64,000 nt of DNA from Acidobacteriota bacterium (GTDB taxonomy: Bacteria; Acidobacteriota; Terriglobia; Terriglobales; Acidobacteriaceae), in NCBI GenBank assembly GCA_021792135.1, contig JAJYVF010000018.1, positions 1 to 64,000 on the forward strand, written 5' to 3'. Below, in pieces: positions 18,300 to 26,506 of this stretch. Below the pieces are notes generated by a model. It was not told the origin of the DNA. It ran no database searches and worked only from the letters and a program-made list of their open reading frames with translations. The position numbers and the translations under genes were made by a program. Every line of letters starts with the position of its first letter. Within the stretch, counting starts at the first letter, position 1.

Positions 18300-20066
18300 T
18301 CAGATATTCGAGGCGAGGCGGATTTCAAGGCGCGCGCCGCGATTGGGCCAGGACTCGAGGGCGAGTTCGCCATTGAAATCGTGGACGCGTTCGCGGATGA
18401 CGCGGGGGCCCTTGCGGGCTGCTTCGAGCTGGGCGAGCGACAGGCGGCCGGTGAAGTCGAACCCGCGGCCATCGTCCTGGATGACGATCTCCCAGGCATC
18501 GTCGCGGGAGGTGAGGCGCACGTCGACCTTGTGGGCCCCGCTGTGGCGGCGCACGTTGCTGAGGGCCTCTTCGATGATGCGGACCAGATCGTGGGAAACG
18601 CGGCGGGGGATGGCCTCTTCGCGAACGTTACAGGAGAAATGGGTGACAATCCCCGTTTCCGTTTGGAAGTCCTGCAGCATGTTCGTCAGGTGGGGCACGA
18701 CGGGCCGTGGCCGTGCGCTTGAGCGCAGCCGGTCGATCTGCTCGCGCAGTCTCCGCACTTCCACCCGAAGAATGTCCTGAGCGCTGGCAAGCGCGTCGGA
18801 GCTTTGCACGTTCCCCGGGGTGGGAAGCGTTTGGTGGCGCAGAAGCTCCAGTTGCATCTCGGTGGCGATCAGAGACTGGACAACCCCATCATGCAGGTCG
18901 CGGGCCAGCCGCTGCCGCTCAATCGCCCGCACACGGACACTGGTATGGCGCCACAGATAGAAGTTGTAGACAGAGGGGCCGACTTCATCCGCCATCTGCT
19001 GGAGCAGGCGCAGGCAGGACTCGACTCCGGCGGCGCAGCCAGGATCGACCACGAAAATGCGGCCCGTCCACTCGCTGCCAAACTGCAGCGTGGTAGTCAG
19101 GAGATTGCGGAAGGGCTGATGCCAGACGCGCTCCCCGCAAAGGGAGGTGGTTTCGAGTTTTGCGCGGTAGCCGCCTCTATCGAGCGCAAGAAAGTTGTAA
19201 CTGCTGCCCCGGCGGTGAAAAGCGATGGACCAGCCAGGCATCGGTATCGGCCAGAAATAACGGTCTTCCTCGGAAGAGGGAACATCCCGGAAGGAAGGCA
19301 TACCGCCATTCTCGCCCTGTGTCGCCCACTCGGAGACGCGCCAGGTGGAGGAGTTCCGGAGAACCAGGACCACCTTCCTGGCCTCGAAGATCTCCAGAAC
19401 GGTGGGAAGGATGTCGCGGAGATTCGCCTGAACGCCGGCCTCGGCGCTAAGTCGCTGGAGGATGGTGCGGGTGGCGTAGGCCTGCTGTTCGCGCTGGGTC
19501 CACCAGGCGGTGTAGGCCAGGAAGCCAGCGGCGAGGAGGAGAATGGCGGATTTGACCGCGAAGCGGTCGAGGTTCAGCGGCTGCGGGAGGAGGTGGAGCC
19601 AGGCGAAGGAAGGCAGGGAGGCGACCATCGATTCGCCGAGAACGATGAGCACGCCGGAGAAGCCGATGGCCACGGTCTCCAGGGCCTTGCGGCGGTAGGG
19701 ACCTGCCAGCAGGGCAAAGATGAAGAGGGGAAAGAACGGACTTCGGGTGCAGCCCGTAAAAAGGCAGATCAGCGAAGGCCAGACGAGATCGGAGGCATGC
19801 ACCAGGAGGAGGAAAGCCGAGGAGAGAGGGCGGGCCAGAAAGACACGCGCCAGGATGAGGAGGCTGAAGAGGGCGTAGCCGAAAAGAATAAGCCCGATGG
19901 CGGGGGTGTGCTCTCCGGCGAGGGGACCGATCAGAGGCAGGATGACGAGAAATGCGAGGGAAGTGACGAACCGGAAGATCGCGAGGGCCTGCTCGCGATA
20001 CAGGGCCTTCCCGAAGGGCAGGAGAGAGCGGAGATAAGATTTGGTTCGAAACGACGCCAGGTTCAT
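18300..20066 (-). CDS. NarL-type (HisKA_3) membrane sensor histidine kinase
   Basis: A 588-residue sensor kinase. Residues 25-190 contain about six hydrophobic segments, followed by a GAF-like sensor region (about 200-370). The dimerisation/phosphorylation box ERQRLARDLHDGVVQSL places the phospho-accepting His at about 392. The ATP-binding domain has the N box IIEEALSNVRRHSGA and G1 box QDDGRGFD. The segment where GLGLxGMRERV is normal reads KGPRVIRERV, so the lid glycines are missing and activity may be altered. GGGAGG lies seven bases before ATG 20066. The divergent NarL-type response regulator at 20570 is its likely partner. Confidence 0.87.
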   Translation of the reverse strand: MNLASFRTKSYLRSLLPFGKALYREQALAIFRFVTSLAFLVILPLIGPLAGEHTPAIGLILFGYALFSLLILARVFLARPLSSAFLLLVHASDLVWPSLICLFTGCTRSPFFPLFIFALLAGPYRRKALETVAIGFSGVLIVLGESMVASLPSFAWLHLLPQPLNLDRFAVKSAILLLAAGFLAYTAWWTQREQQAYATRTILQRLSAEAGVQANLRDILPTVLEIFEARKVVLVLRNSSTWRVSEWATQGENGGMPSFRDVPSSEEDRYFWPIPMPGWSIAFHRRGSSYNFLALDRGGYRAKLETTSLCGERVWHQPFRNLLTTTLQFGSEWTGRIFVVDPGCAAGVESCLRLLQQMADEVGPSVYNFYLWRHTSVRVRAIERQRLARDLHDGVVQSLIATEMQLELLRHQTLPTPGNVQSSDALASAQDILRVEVRRLREQIDRLRSSARPRPVVPHLTNMLQDFQTETGIVTHFSCNVREEAIPRRVSHDLVRIIEEALSNVRRHSGAHKVDVRLTSRDDAWEIVIQDDGRGFDFTGRLSLAQLEAARKGPRVIRERVHDFNGELALESWPNRGARLEIRLASNI

Positions 20067-20569
20067 TTGGCGCCTCCCACAGTGGAACCTCTGGCAAACC
20101 AGCAAAACCGAGTCATCTGAAAGCCGAATGCGCTGCGATCCTTCCGTTTCTCTGACGGTTTCAGACGCCGCTTTAGCCCGTGAAGCAACAGCGCCGCAGG
20201 CGGGTACAGCCGCAGGGGGGATAAGCGGCTGCAGGCGCGAAGGGGGGATCGGCTACCCACCGTGGTATCATGAGGCTGACTTACCCGTCAAGCGATAAAT
20301 GGAACCCCTGGCAGGTTTCTCTGCCGGGCAAGATGTTTTGACCTCAAATCGCACCAATTAATCGTCCATCGGCCCAGGCGGGTCGTCGGTCGGTCCTGCT
20401 TTTCCAGAAAATACGATAAATACCAGATAATTAAGCAGGATAACAGACGATATACTGACACAGAGCCGGGAATGCCGGACAGTTATCAGGATGCACACAT
20501 CTGACGTGCGATGTGGGGCAGATCCGATGTTTCCGAAGAGAAGCCCAGAGGAGGCAGGCGGGTTTATTG
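20067..20569. other. Divergent intergenic region between kinase and response regulator
   Basis: About 500 bases with promoters expected in both directions. The stretch from about 20400 to 20470 is AT-rich (aaaatacgataaataccagataattaag) and is the best candidate for the response-regulator promoter. No gene or known RNA motif is recognised. Confidence 0.4.
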
Positions 20570-21259
20570 ATGGTTACGGCAGTCAACAGCGACCCGGATT
20601 CCGTCCGTATTGTCATTGCGGATGACCACGCCCTCTTTCGCGATGGGCTGCGCAAACTGCTGCAGTCGGAACCTGGCTTCGAAGTGGTGGGCGAGGCCTC
20701 GAATGGGGAGGAACTGCTTCCCCTGCTGCGGGAGACGAGGCCGGATATCCTGTTGCTGGATCTGTCCATGCCGCGGCAGGACGGGATGGAGGTACTGCGG
20801 GAGCTGTCGACCACGGACCTTTCCGTGCGAACGCTGCTGCTGACGGCCTCTATCGAGAAGGCGCAGATCGTGCGGGCGCTGAAGCTGGGGGCTTATGGGG
20901 TGATCCTGAAGGAATCGACGAGCCAGCGGCTGTTCGACAGCATCCGGTGCGTGATGGCGGGCCAGTTCTGGGTCGGCCGGGAAAGCGTCTCCGACCTGGT
21001 GCGGGCTCTGCGGAGTGTCTCTTCGCCCGGGGAAGGCGCCCCGCGTGCCAAAGACTTTGGCCTGACGCCGCGGGAGATGGAGATCGTAACGATGGTGGTT
21101 GCGGGATACTCGAATCCCGACATCGCCCAGAGATGCTCGATCAGCGAGCAGACAGTCAAGCATCACGTCAGCAACATCTTCGACAAGCTTGGCGTTTCCA
21201 ACCGGCTGGAACTGGCGCTGTTTGCGGTCAATCACCGTCTGACCGAAGCCGGCTCGTAA
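20570..21259 (+). CDS. LuxR/NarL-family response regulator
   Basis: A 229-residue two-component transcription regulator. The receiver domain (about 12-130) has the acidic pair in IVIADDHALFRDG, the phospho-acceptor Asp64 in ILLLDLSMP, the Thr/Ser in LLLTAS and the Lys in VILKES. The LuxR-type helix-turn-helix (about 160-225) reads LTPREMEIVTMVVAGYSN, then SISEQTVKHHVSNIFDKLGV. It faces the HisKA_3 kinase gene and should be its output partner. The ATG at 20570 is used; AGGAGG is about 14 bases upstream and a GTG at 20513 is an alternative. Targets are unknown, but the exopolysaccharide locus begins just downstream. Confidence 0.9.
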   Translation: MVTAVNSDPDSVRIVIADDHALFRDGLRKLLQSEPGFEVVGEASNGEELLPLLRETRPDILLLDLSMPRQDGMEVLRELSTTDLSVRTLLLTASIEKAQIVRALKLGAYGVILKESTSQRLFDSIRCVMAGQFWVGRESVSDLVRALRSVSSPGEGAPRAKDFGLTPREMEIVTMVVAGYSNPDIAQRCSISEQTVKHHVSNIFDKLGVSNRLELALFAVNHRLTEAGS

Positions 21260-21607
21260 TTTACTTTCAAAATTCCTGTTTCGACGCGCAGATGACCGCG
21301 CTTCCGGGGACGCCTGCGCAGCGGCCGAGGGGCTCATTGCATTCGTGCCGGGCGCAGCGTAGAAGATGGTGCCTGTATTTGGGGGACGGGGAAGTTACTC
21401 CCGCTCCTAAGTAGAGGATGTGGTTGTTACCGGAACGTGGAAGGTCGGCTGCACGTCAGTAATACCCGGCAGTGCCATGGCAAATAGCACCATGCAGGGG
21501 CATGACCATAGTACTGTCGGGCCATTGCTGGCCCCGGCGAGGTCGCTTAGGCTTAGTTTCGCACTGTGGGGAACGGCGTTCCCTAGCCCGGGGTACAAGG
21601 AGATCCA
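21260..21607. other. Intergenic region before the PilZ gene
   Basis: No gene is recognised in these 348 bases. The last part includes a 15-base palindrome listed separately and the ribosome binding site AAGGAGATCC of the PilZ gene. The region probably contains the promoter for PilZ and perhaps the exopolysaccharide operon. Confidence 0.4.
21569..21583. promoter_or_regulatory. Perfect 15-base palindrome upstream of the PilZ gene
   Basis: GGGAACG-G-CGTTCCC is a perfect inverted repeat with a single central base, ending 24 bases before the PilZ start codon. It could be an operator or a small hairpin in the leader. It differs from the Gram-positive LexA box (GAAC-N4-GTTC) by its three-base spacer. 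Confidence 0.35.
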
Positions 21608-22039
21608 ATGGAAGCCAGACGGGCGCCGCGAGTCCTCTCAACGGAAATGACCCGGGCGAGGCGGTACGAGATCGGTACGGTGATTCGCTACCGCGTTCGT
21701 GGGCAGCGTGAATGGCGCGAGGGTATGACTGAGAACATCAGCACCTCGGGAGTGCTCATGCGCACGGGCAGTCCTTTAGAACCTAATACAGCCATCGAGA
21801 TGAGATTCTTTCTTCCAGTTGAATTGCACGGCGAGAGCGCCGCTGAAGTTTTCTGCCGAGGTTTGGTTGTTCGATCGTCGCAATGTGCTGACCCGGCTGG
21901 CGCGGTTTCCATCGCTGCCAGAATTGTTCATTCCCGGTTTCTTCGCCAGACGGCAAATGCGGATGCGGCCAGGGAATCAACGCTTAGCGAACGACGACTC
22001 ACTCAACAGTTCACCTCCCCGCTGAAAGACTCGCAGTAG
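21608..22039 (+). CDS. PilZ-domain protein
   Basis: A 143-residue cytoplasmic protein that is mostly one PilZ domain, the usual c-di-GMP receptor fold. The arginine-rich first motif (RARRYEIGTVIRYRV) and the second motif (ENISTSGVLM, matching [D/N]xSxxG) are visible, followed by the barrel strands (IEMRFFLPVEL, FCRGLVVRS). Arginine spacing in the first motif departs from RxxxR, so c-di-GMP binding is likely but not certain. It lies 90 bases upstream of the UpxY gene heading the exopolysaccharide locus. AAGGAG sits just before the ATG. Confidence 0.8.
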   Translation: MEARRAPRVLSTEMTRARRYEIGTVIRYRVRGQREWREGMTENISTSGVLMRTGSPLEPNTAIEMRFFLPVELHGESAAEVFCRGLVVRSSQCADPAGAVSIAARIVHSRFLRQTANADAARESTLSERRLTQQFTSPLKDSQ

Positions 22040-22040
22040 G

Positions 22041-22072
22041 CGCGGCAACCGGGCGTGCGCCCAGGGGCCGCG
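22041..22072 (+). other. GC-rich nested hairpin in the leader of the exopolysaccharide locus
   Basis: CGCGGC (22041-22046) pairs with GCCGCG (22067-22072), and inside it GGGCG (22051-22055) pairs with CGCCC (22058-22062). No run of U follows, so it is not a standard terminator. Its position just after the PilZ stop and before the NusG-paralogue gene makes a pausing, recruitment or mRNA-stability role possible. Confidence 0.35.
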
Positions 22073-22128
22073 AGAGGCAGTTAGAGGCAAGTTTCAAACG
22101 AGCTGAATGTAGCTCACAGGGCGAAGCT

Positions 22129-22830
22129 ATGTCCATATTGCAGAATCAGGGCGCTGAAATGCAGGTTAAGGGAATGCAAAAGCCAGAATACGGCGCGGAG
22201 ACGGCTGATGCGGCGAGCTGCTGGTGGGCGCTGTATACGCGGCATCAGCACGAGAAGGTGGTCGCGGACATGCTTGGAGCCAAGGGCTTCGAGGTGTTTC
22301 TGCCGCTGTACGAATCCGTACGGCGCTGGAGGGACCGGCGGAAGGTGCTTTCGCTGCCGCTGTTCCCCTGCTATGTTTTCGTGCGCGGGGGGCTGGACCG
22401 GCGGCTGCAGGTGGTGACCACGCCGGGCATTCACATGATCCTGACCCACGGTGACCGCATCGCGACTATCCCGGAAAATGAGATTCAGGCGATTCGCAGA
22501 ACCGTGGAGGGGCAATACCGGGTTGAGCCGCACCCGTTTCTGAAATGCGGCGATCGCGTGCGAGTGACGCGGGGCTCGCTGGAGGGCGTTGAGGGAATCC
22601 TGGTCAGGAAAAAGAACCTGTACCGACTGGTGCTCTCGGTGGACATGCTGGCGCAGTCGGTGGGTGTTGAAATTGATGCTTCGGACGTCGAGCCGGTTTC
22701 GCGGGCAGAGGCACCGGTCTGGGTTCCGCCGACGGCCGGCGAAAACCGGACGAATCACCAGGTCTTCGCTCCAGGGCAGGGGCACTGGGCTGCGGAAACG
22801 AAAAGAGATATCTCCGGGCTGACGGTCTGA
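22129..22830 (+). CDS. NusG-paralogue antitermination factor (UpxY/RfaH/LoaP type)
   Basis: A 233-residue transcription elongation factor. The NGN domain (about 25-135) starts CWWALYTRHQHEKVVADML and includes FEVFLPLYESVRRWRDRRK and LPLFPCYVFVRG. A KOW domain follows (CGDRVRVTRGSLEGVEGILV). Specialised NusG paralogues travel with RNA polymerase and prevent early termination in long polysaccharide operons. As first gene of a roughly 42 kb same-strand locus it fits that role exactly. The last 35 residues are a variable tail. Other in-frame ATGs at about 22159 and 22174 are possible starts. Confidence 0.9.
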   Translation: MSILQNQGAEMQVKGMQKPEYGAETADAASCWWALYTRHQHEKVVADMLGAKGFEVFLPLYESVRRWRDRRKVLSLPLFPCYVFVRGGLDRRLQVVTTPGIHMILTHGDRIATIPENEIQAIRRTVEGQYRVEPHPFLKCGDRVRVTRGSLEGVEGILVRKKNLYRLVLSVDMLAQSVGVEIDASDVEPVSRAEAPVWVPPTAGENRTNHQVFAPGQGHWAAETKRDISGLTV

Positions 22831-22884
22831 CACCGCACGGAGATGTCAGGGCCTCCGGCCGGCGAGCATGGACGGGAGTTCGTT

Positions 22885-23541
22885 ATGAACAGCACACGCA
22901 GTCGGCACGTCGGTATCGCGTTTGTTTTGGCCGCGCTTTGCGGATGCACGCTGGCGCAATCGGGGCCGGCATCGGCGGATCCGGCGATAGCCTCTGCAGC
23001 AGCCGCGCCAACCCTGGCAGAAACGGTGACCTCTCCGGGCGGCAAGCCGCACGATAACACCTTCGTGATCGGGGAAGACGATCAGCTGTCCATCAATGTC
23101 TGGAAGGAACGGGATCTGAGCGAATCGGTTCCGGTGCGCTCCGATGGGAAGATCTCGCTGCCTCTGATTGGAGATGTGCAGGCGGCGGGCAAGACGCCGC
23201 TGCAGTTGGAAGACGACATTACCGCCCGGCTCCGGGCCTACATCACGCAGCCGGAAGTGACGGTGATGGTGATGAAGATCAACAGCCAGAAGTTCAATAT
23301 TCTGGGGCGTGTCCTAAAACCCGGATCTTATCCGCTCACGTCTTCCATGACGGTGCTGGACGCGATCGCCGTGGCAGGCGGGTTTCAGGATTTTGCCAAG
23401 CAGAAGTCGGTCTACATTCTGCGTCAGGGCGCGAACGGGAAGGAGACTCGCCTCGCCTTCAACTACAAGGAAGTCATCAAGGGAAAGCATCCCGACCAGA
23501 ACGTCAAGCTGCAACCACACGACACGATTGTGGTGCCATGA
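22885..23541 (+). CDS. Polysaccharide export lipoprotein (Wza-like)
   Basis: A 218-residue outer-membrane export component. The start at 22885 gives a signal peptide with lipobox LCGC, so the mature protein would be lipid-anchored. The polysaccharide export domain covers about 55-135 (FVIGEDDQLSINVWKERDLS, VRSDGKISLPLIGDVQAAGK, TVMVMKINSQKFNILG), followed by a SLBB domain (VLKPGSYPLTSSMTVLDAIA). It is shorter than E. coli Wza (about 380) and has one clear SLBB domain. GGGAG lies six bases upstream of the start. The barrel, chain-length and kinase genes directly follow as one export unit. Confidence 0.9.
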   Translation: MNSTRSRHVGIAFVLAALCGCTLAQSGPASADPAIASAAAAPTLAETVTSPGGKPHDNTFVIGEDDQLSINVWKERDLSESVPVRSDGKISLPLIGDVQAAGKTPLQLEDDITARLRAYITQPEVTVMVMKINSQKFNILGRVLKPGSYPLTSSMTVLDAIAVAGGFQDFAKQKSVYILRQGANGKETRLAFNYKEVIKGKHPDQNVKLQPHDTIVVP

Positions 23542-23551
23542 GCATCGGTTC

Positions 23552-24886
23552 ATGCTGATCCGCGTGTGTCTGGGTCTCATGGTGATGATCGCGATTCCTG
23601 CCTGGTCGCAGGCGCAGGAGGACTTCCAGGACCAGACTATCTCGGCAGACGACAGCCAGATGCAGACGCCCCCTCCGATCAGCGACCAGCCGTATCCGAC
23701 GCAGACGGGTAACGAGGTGCGTTCGAATTATCTGAGCCTCGGTGCAGGATTCAGCACAGGGTACGTCGACAACCTCTACCCGGGTGCCACAGCGGCTCCT
23801 CTCAGCGAGACCTTCTATTCGATCAATCCCGCCGTCTCCTTCGATGAGCGTACCGGACGGCAACAGGCGACGATCGCCTACTTGTCAGGCTATACGTTCT
23901 ATCATCCCAACAGTATTCTGAATTTCGCGAATCAGAGCCTAACTGCGCTGTACAGTTATCGCTTCACTCCACACGTGACGCTGGTGACCCAGTACGGCTT
24001 TACGAGGACCTCGAATCTCTACGGTCAGCCCGGTCAGGTGGGGACAAACGGCGTCTCGGGATCGCTGCAGCCGTCCACCCAGGGGATTCTTGCCCCCTTT
24101 GCGAGTCAGAGGACCAATGCCGTGAACGCGGAACTGACGGTTCAGACCTCCCGCACGGTGATGGTCGGCGGTTCCTTCGAGGATATGACCCTGCACTATC
24201 TGAATCCGGCGCAGGCTGCAGGACTGTCGGATGGAAGCGCTCTGGGCGGCACCGGCTTCTTCAACCGGCGTCTCGGCCAATCGCAATATATCGGCGCAAA
24301 TTATCAGTACTCACGTATGCAGTCATCTCTGCTGAATACGAATTTCGATCTGCTGACACATACGATCGAGGCCTTCTACACCTTCTATTTCGATAAGAAC
24401 TTCTCCGTTTCGGTTGCGGCCGGACCCGAACACTACCAGATGCAGATGCCTCAATTTCCTTCGAACGGGTCGTGGACACCCTCAGCGGTGGCCAGTCTGG
24501 GCTGGCAGGGACCGACCACCAGTTTCTCCCTCAGCTATTCGCGAGCCGTGGGCGGAGGCGGAGGACTGATCGGAGCCTCCACTTCAGACATTGTCGACGC
24601 CGAGGCGCGGTGGCAGATCTCGCGGTCCTGGGCAACCGGCGTGGGCGCAAACTACGCCAATAACGGGAATGCGACGCAATTCATTCCTGCCGGCTTTGTG
24701 ACGGGCCACTCCATCGCAGGAACCGCTACCATCGAGCGGCGTCTGAGCGCTTTGCTGGAGGTCCAGTTCGCTTATATGAAGATCCACGAGAGCTACGGCG
24801 GGATTCCGGCCTTAGCCGCCAATCCGGACAGCAGCAGCGAAACGGTATACCTGACGTGGCAGCTCCGGCGGCCACTGGGAAGATAG
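23552..24886 (+). CDS. Outer-membrane beta-barrel protein of the exopolysaccharide export unit
   Basis: A 444-residue protein with a signal peptide (MLIRVCLGLMVMIAIPAWS, cut near AQAQ). Many alternating-hydrophobicity strands end in aromatic residues (YLSLGAGFSTGYVDNLY, LTALYSYRFTPHVTLVTQY, TIEAFYTFYFDKNFSVSVAA), and the C-terminus is VYLTWQLRRPLGR. This fits a porin-like barrel that could let polymer cross the outer membrane in systems with a short Wza. It starts 10 bases after the Wza-like stop; the longer overlapping frame from 23393 is not credible. The exact family is not identified. Confidence 0.75.
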   Translation: MLIRVCLGLMVMIAIPAWSQAQEDFQDQTISADDSQMQTPPPISDQPYPTQTGNEVRSNYLSLGAGFSTGYVDNLYPGATAAPLSETFYSINPAVSFDERTGRQQATIAYLSGYTFYHPNSILNFANQSLTALYSYRFTPHVTLVTQYGFTRTSNLYGQPGQVGTNGVSGSLQPSTQGILAPFASQRTNAVNAELTVQTSRTVMVGGSFEDMTLHYLNPAQAAGLSDGSALGGTGFFNRRLGQSQYIGANYQYSRMQSSLLNTNFDLLTHTIEAFYTFYFDKNFSVSVAAGPEHYQMQMPQFPSNGSWTPSAVASLGWQGPTTSFSLSYSRAVGGGGGLIGASTSDIVDAEARWQISRSWATGVGANYANNGNATQFIPAGFVTGHSIAGTATIERRLSALLEVQFAYMKIHESYGGIPALAANPDSSSETVYLTWQLRRPLGR

Positions 24887-24889
24887 TCC

Positions 24890-26500
24890 ATGCCTGAACT
24901 TCTCGAAGATCAGCCGACAAAAGAATTTGACCTCGCGGTCTATCTCGATATTATCCGGCGCAGACACGTCGTCTTTCTGGCGGTACTGCTGGCTGGCTGG
25001 TTTCTTGTCTGGGGTTCCAGCTGGGTGCTGCCTCCGCGCTATAAGTCGACGACGCTGATTCTGGTGCAGCAGCCAACGATGCCGCAGAACTATGTCATTC
25101 CGAACGTGAATGACAACCTACAGGATCGGCTGCAGACGATCACGCAGCAGATTCTGAGCCGTACGCGGCTGCTCCTGATCATCAATCGGCTGCATCTTTT
25201 CCCGGATACCGGACATGCCACCTCTCTGGACGACAAGGTTGCCCGCATGCGTAAGGCGATCGACATCGAACTGGTGCGGGACCCCGGAAACGACTCCATT
25301 ATCAATGCGTTCAAGGTTTCCTATTCGGCGGGTGATCCGCATCTCGCGCAGAAGGTGGACAGGGAACTGACCAGTCTCTTTATCGATGAGAACCTCAGGA
25401 TCCGGCAACAGGAATCTGAGGGCACCACAAGGTTCCTCCAGGACCAGCTGCAGAATGCCCGAATCGCTCTGGCCGATCAGGAAACGAAGGTCCGCGCCTT
25501 TGAAGCAGCCCATGAGGGAGAGCTGCCCGCGCAGCAGGCCAGCAATCTTGAAATCCTGCGGGGGCTGCAGGAGCAGCTGCAGACCGAAGAAGATTCACTG
25601 AATGCCGCAAGGCAGCAGCGGGCGTACTATCAGTCGCTCATTCAGCAATACCGGGCGCTGCAGACTCCTCTGCATACGGCTGGTGGCGCCCCAACCGGGC
25701 TGGCCGGTCTCGACCAGGAGCTTGAGAAGCTCAGAGCCCAGCTCACGGACCTGAGGACGCGTTACACGGATCAGTATCCCGACGTGCAGCGGGTCAGGCA
25801 GGAAATCGCAGAAACCGAGAGAACGCGCGCCACACTGGTAGCCGAACTTAAAAAGAAGGCAAGCAGCGAGAGCAGCGCCGGCGACAGTGCCACCCAGGAG
25901 CTGGTCGATCCCGGACAAAACGCTGCGCTCCTGCAACTGCAAAGCCAGGCTGACTCGAACCGCATGGAGATTGCGAACCGAGAGCAGGCGATCGCCAACC
26001 TGAAGACCAGGATCGCCAAATATGAGGGGCTGCTGAGCGCGGTGCCGGGCAGTGCTCAGGAGCTGGCTGAGCTTACCCGCGGCTATGAGCAGTCGCAGGC
26101 GAACTACAACGACCTTCTGAAGAAGGAAAGCGACTCCCAGATGGCAACCAGCATGGAACAGATGCAGGAGGGCGAGCGGTTCACCATGCTGGATCCTCCG
26201 AGCCTGCCCCTGAAGCCGGACTTTCCCAACCGTCTGAAGATGTGTGGTGCCGGGATCGGGGCTGGCCTGGGCCTCGCCGTTGCTCTGGTCGCTCTCCTGG
26301 AATTTTTCGACGACCGGCTGTATACAGAGCAGCAGATTAAGGACCTTTTGCCCATGGGGGTGATCGCAGAAGTGCCAGAGATCATCAGCATCGAGGACGA
26401 ACAGCACGAAAAGCGGAAGCTCTTTGCCGGCTGGGTCATGGCGGCGGCCGTACTGTTGATCATTCTGGTGGGTTCGGCGTTCAGCTATCTGCACGCATAG
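24890..26500 (+). CDS. Chain-length determinant (Wzz/GumC-like) protein
   Basis: A 536-residue inner-membrane polysaccharide co-polymerase. A Wzz domain with a first membrane helix (FLAVLLAGWFLVWGSSWVL, about 30-50) is followed by a long periplasmic coiled coil (about 170-430, rich in Gln, Glu and Leu; LEILRGLQEQLQTEEDSLN). The GNVR-type segment EELTRGYEQSQANYNDLL-like (here AELTRGYEQSQANYNDL) precedes a PPSLPLKPDFPNR motif, and a second helix pair is near the C-terminus. No kinase domain is fused; a separate BY-kinase lies two genes on. It resembles the chain-length proteins of exosortase-associated exopolysaccharide loci. Confidence 0.9.
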   Translation: MPELLEDQPTKEFDLAVYLDIIRRRHVVFLAVLLAGWFLVWGSSWVLPPRYKSTTLILVQQPTMPQNYVIPNVNDNLQDRLQTITQQILSRTRLLLIINRLHLFPDTGHATSLDDKVARMRKAIDIELVRDPGNDSIINAFKVSYSAGDPHLAQKVDRELTSLFIDENLRIRQQESEGTTRFLQDQLQNARIALADQETKVRAFEAAHEGELPAQQASNLEILRGLQEQLQTEEDSLNAARQQRAYYQSLIQQYRALQTPLHTAGGAPTGLAGLDQELEKLRAQLTDLRTRYTDQYPDVQRVRQEIAETERTRATLVAELKKKASSESSAGDSATQELVDPGQNAALLQLQSQADSNRMEIANREQAIANLKTRIAKYEGLLSAVPGSAQELAELTRGYEQSQANYNDLLKKESDSQMATSMEQMQEGERFTMLDPPSLPLKPDFPNRLKMCGAGIGAGLGLAVALVALLEFFDDRLYTEQQIKDLLPMGVIAEVPEIISIEDEQHEKRKLFAGWVMAAAVLLIILVGSAFSYLHA

Positions 26501-26506
26501 GCGGCT

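Noticed and set aside
18804-20120. 438-codon plus-strand frame opposite the histidine kinase
   Set aside because: Its composition is extreme in Gly, Glu and Asp, and it mirrors the well-supported kinase gene; no motif or start site supports it.
21569-21583. LexA/SOS box reading of the GGGAACGGCGTTCCC palindrome
   Set aside because: The half-sites resemble GAAC...GTTC, but the spacer is three rather than four bases and no damage-response gene is near.
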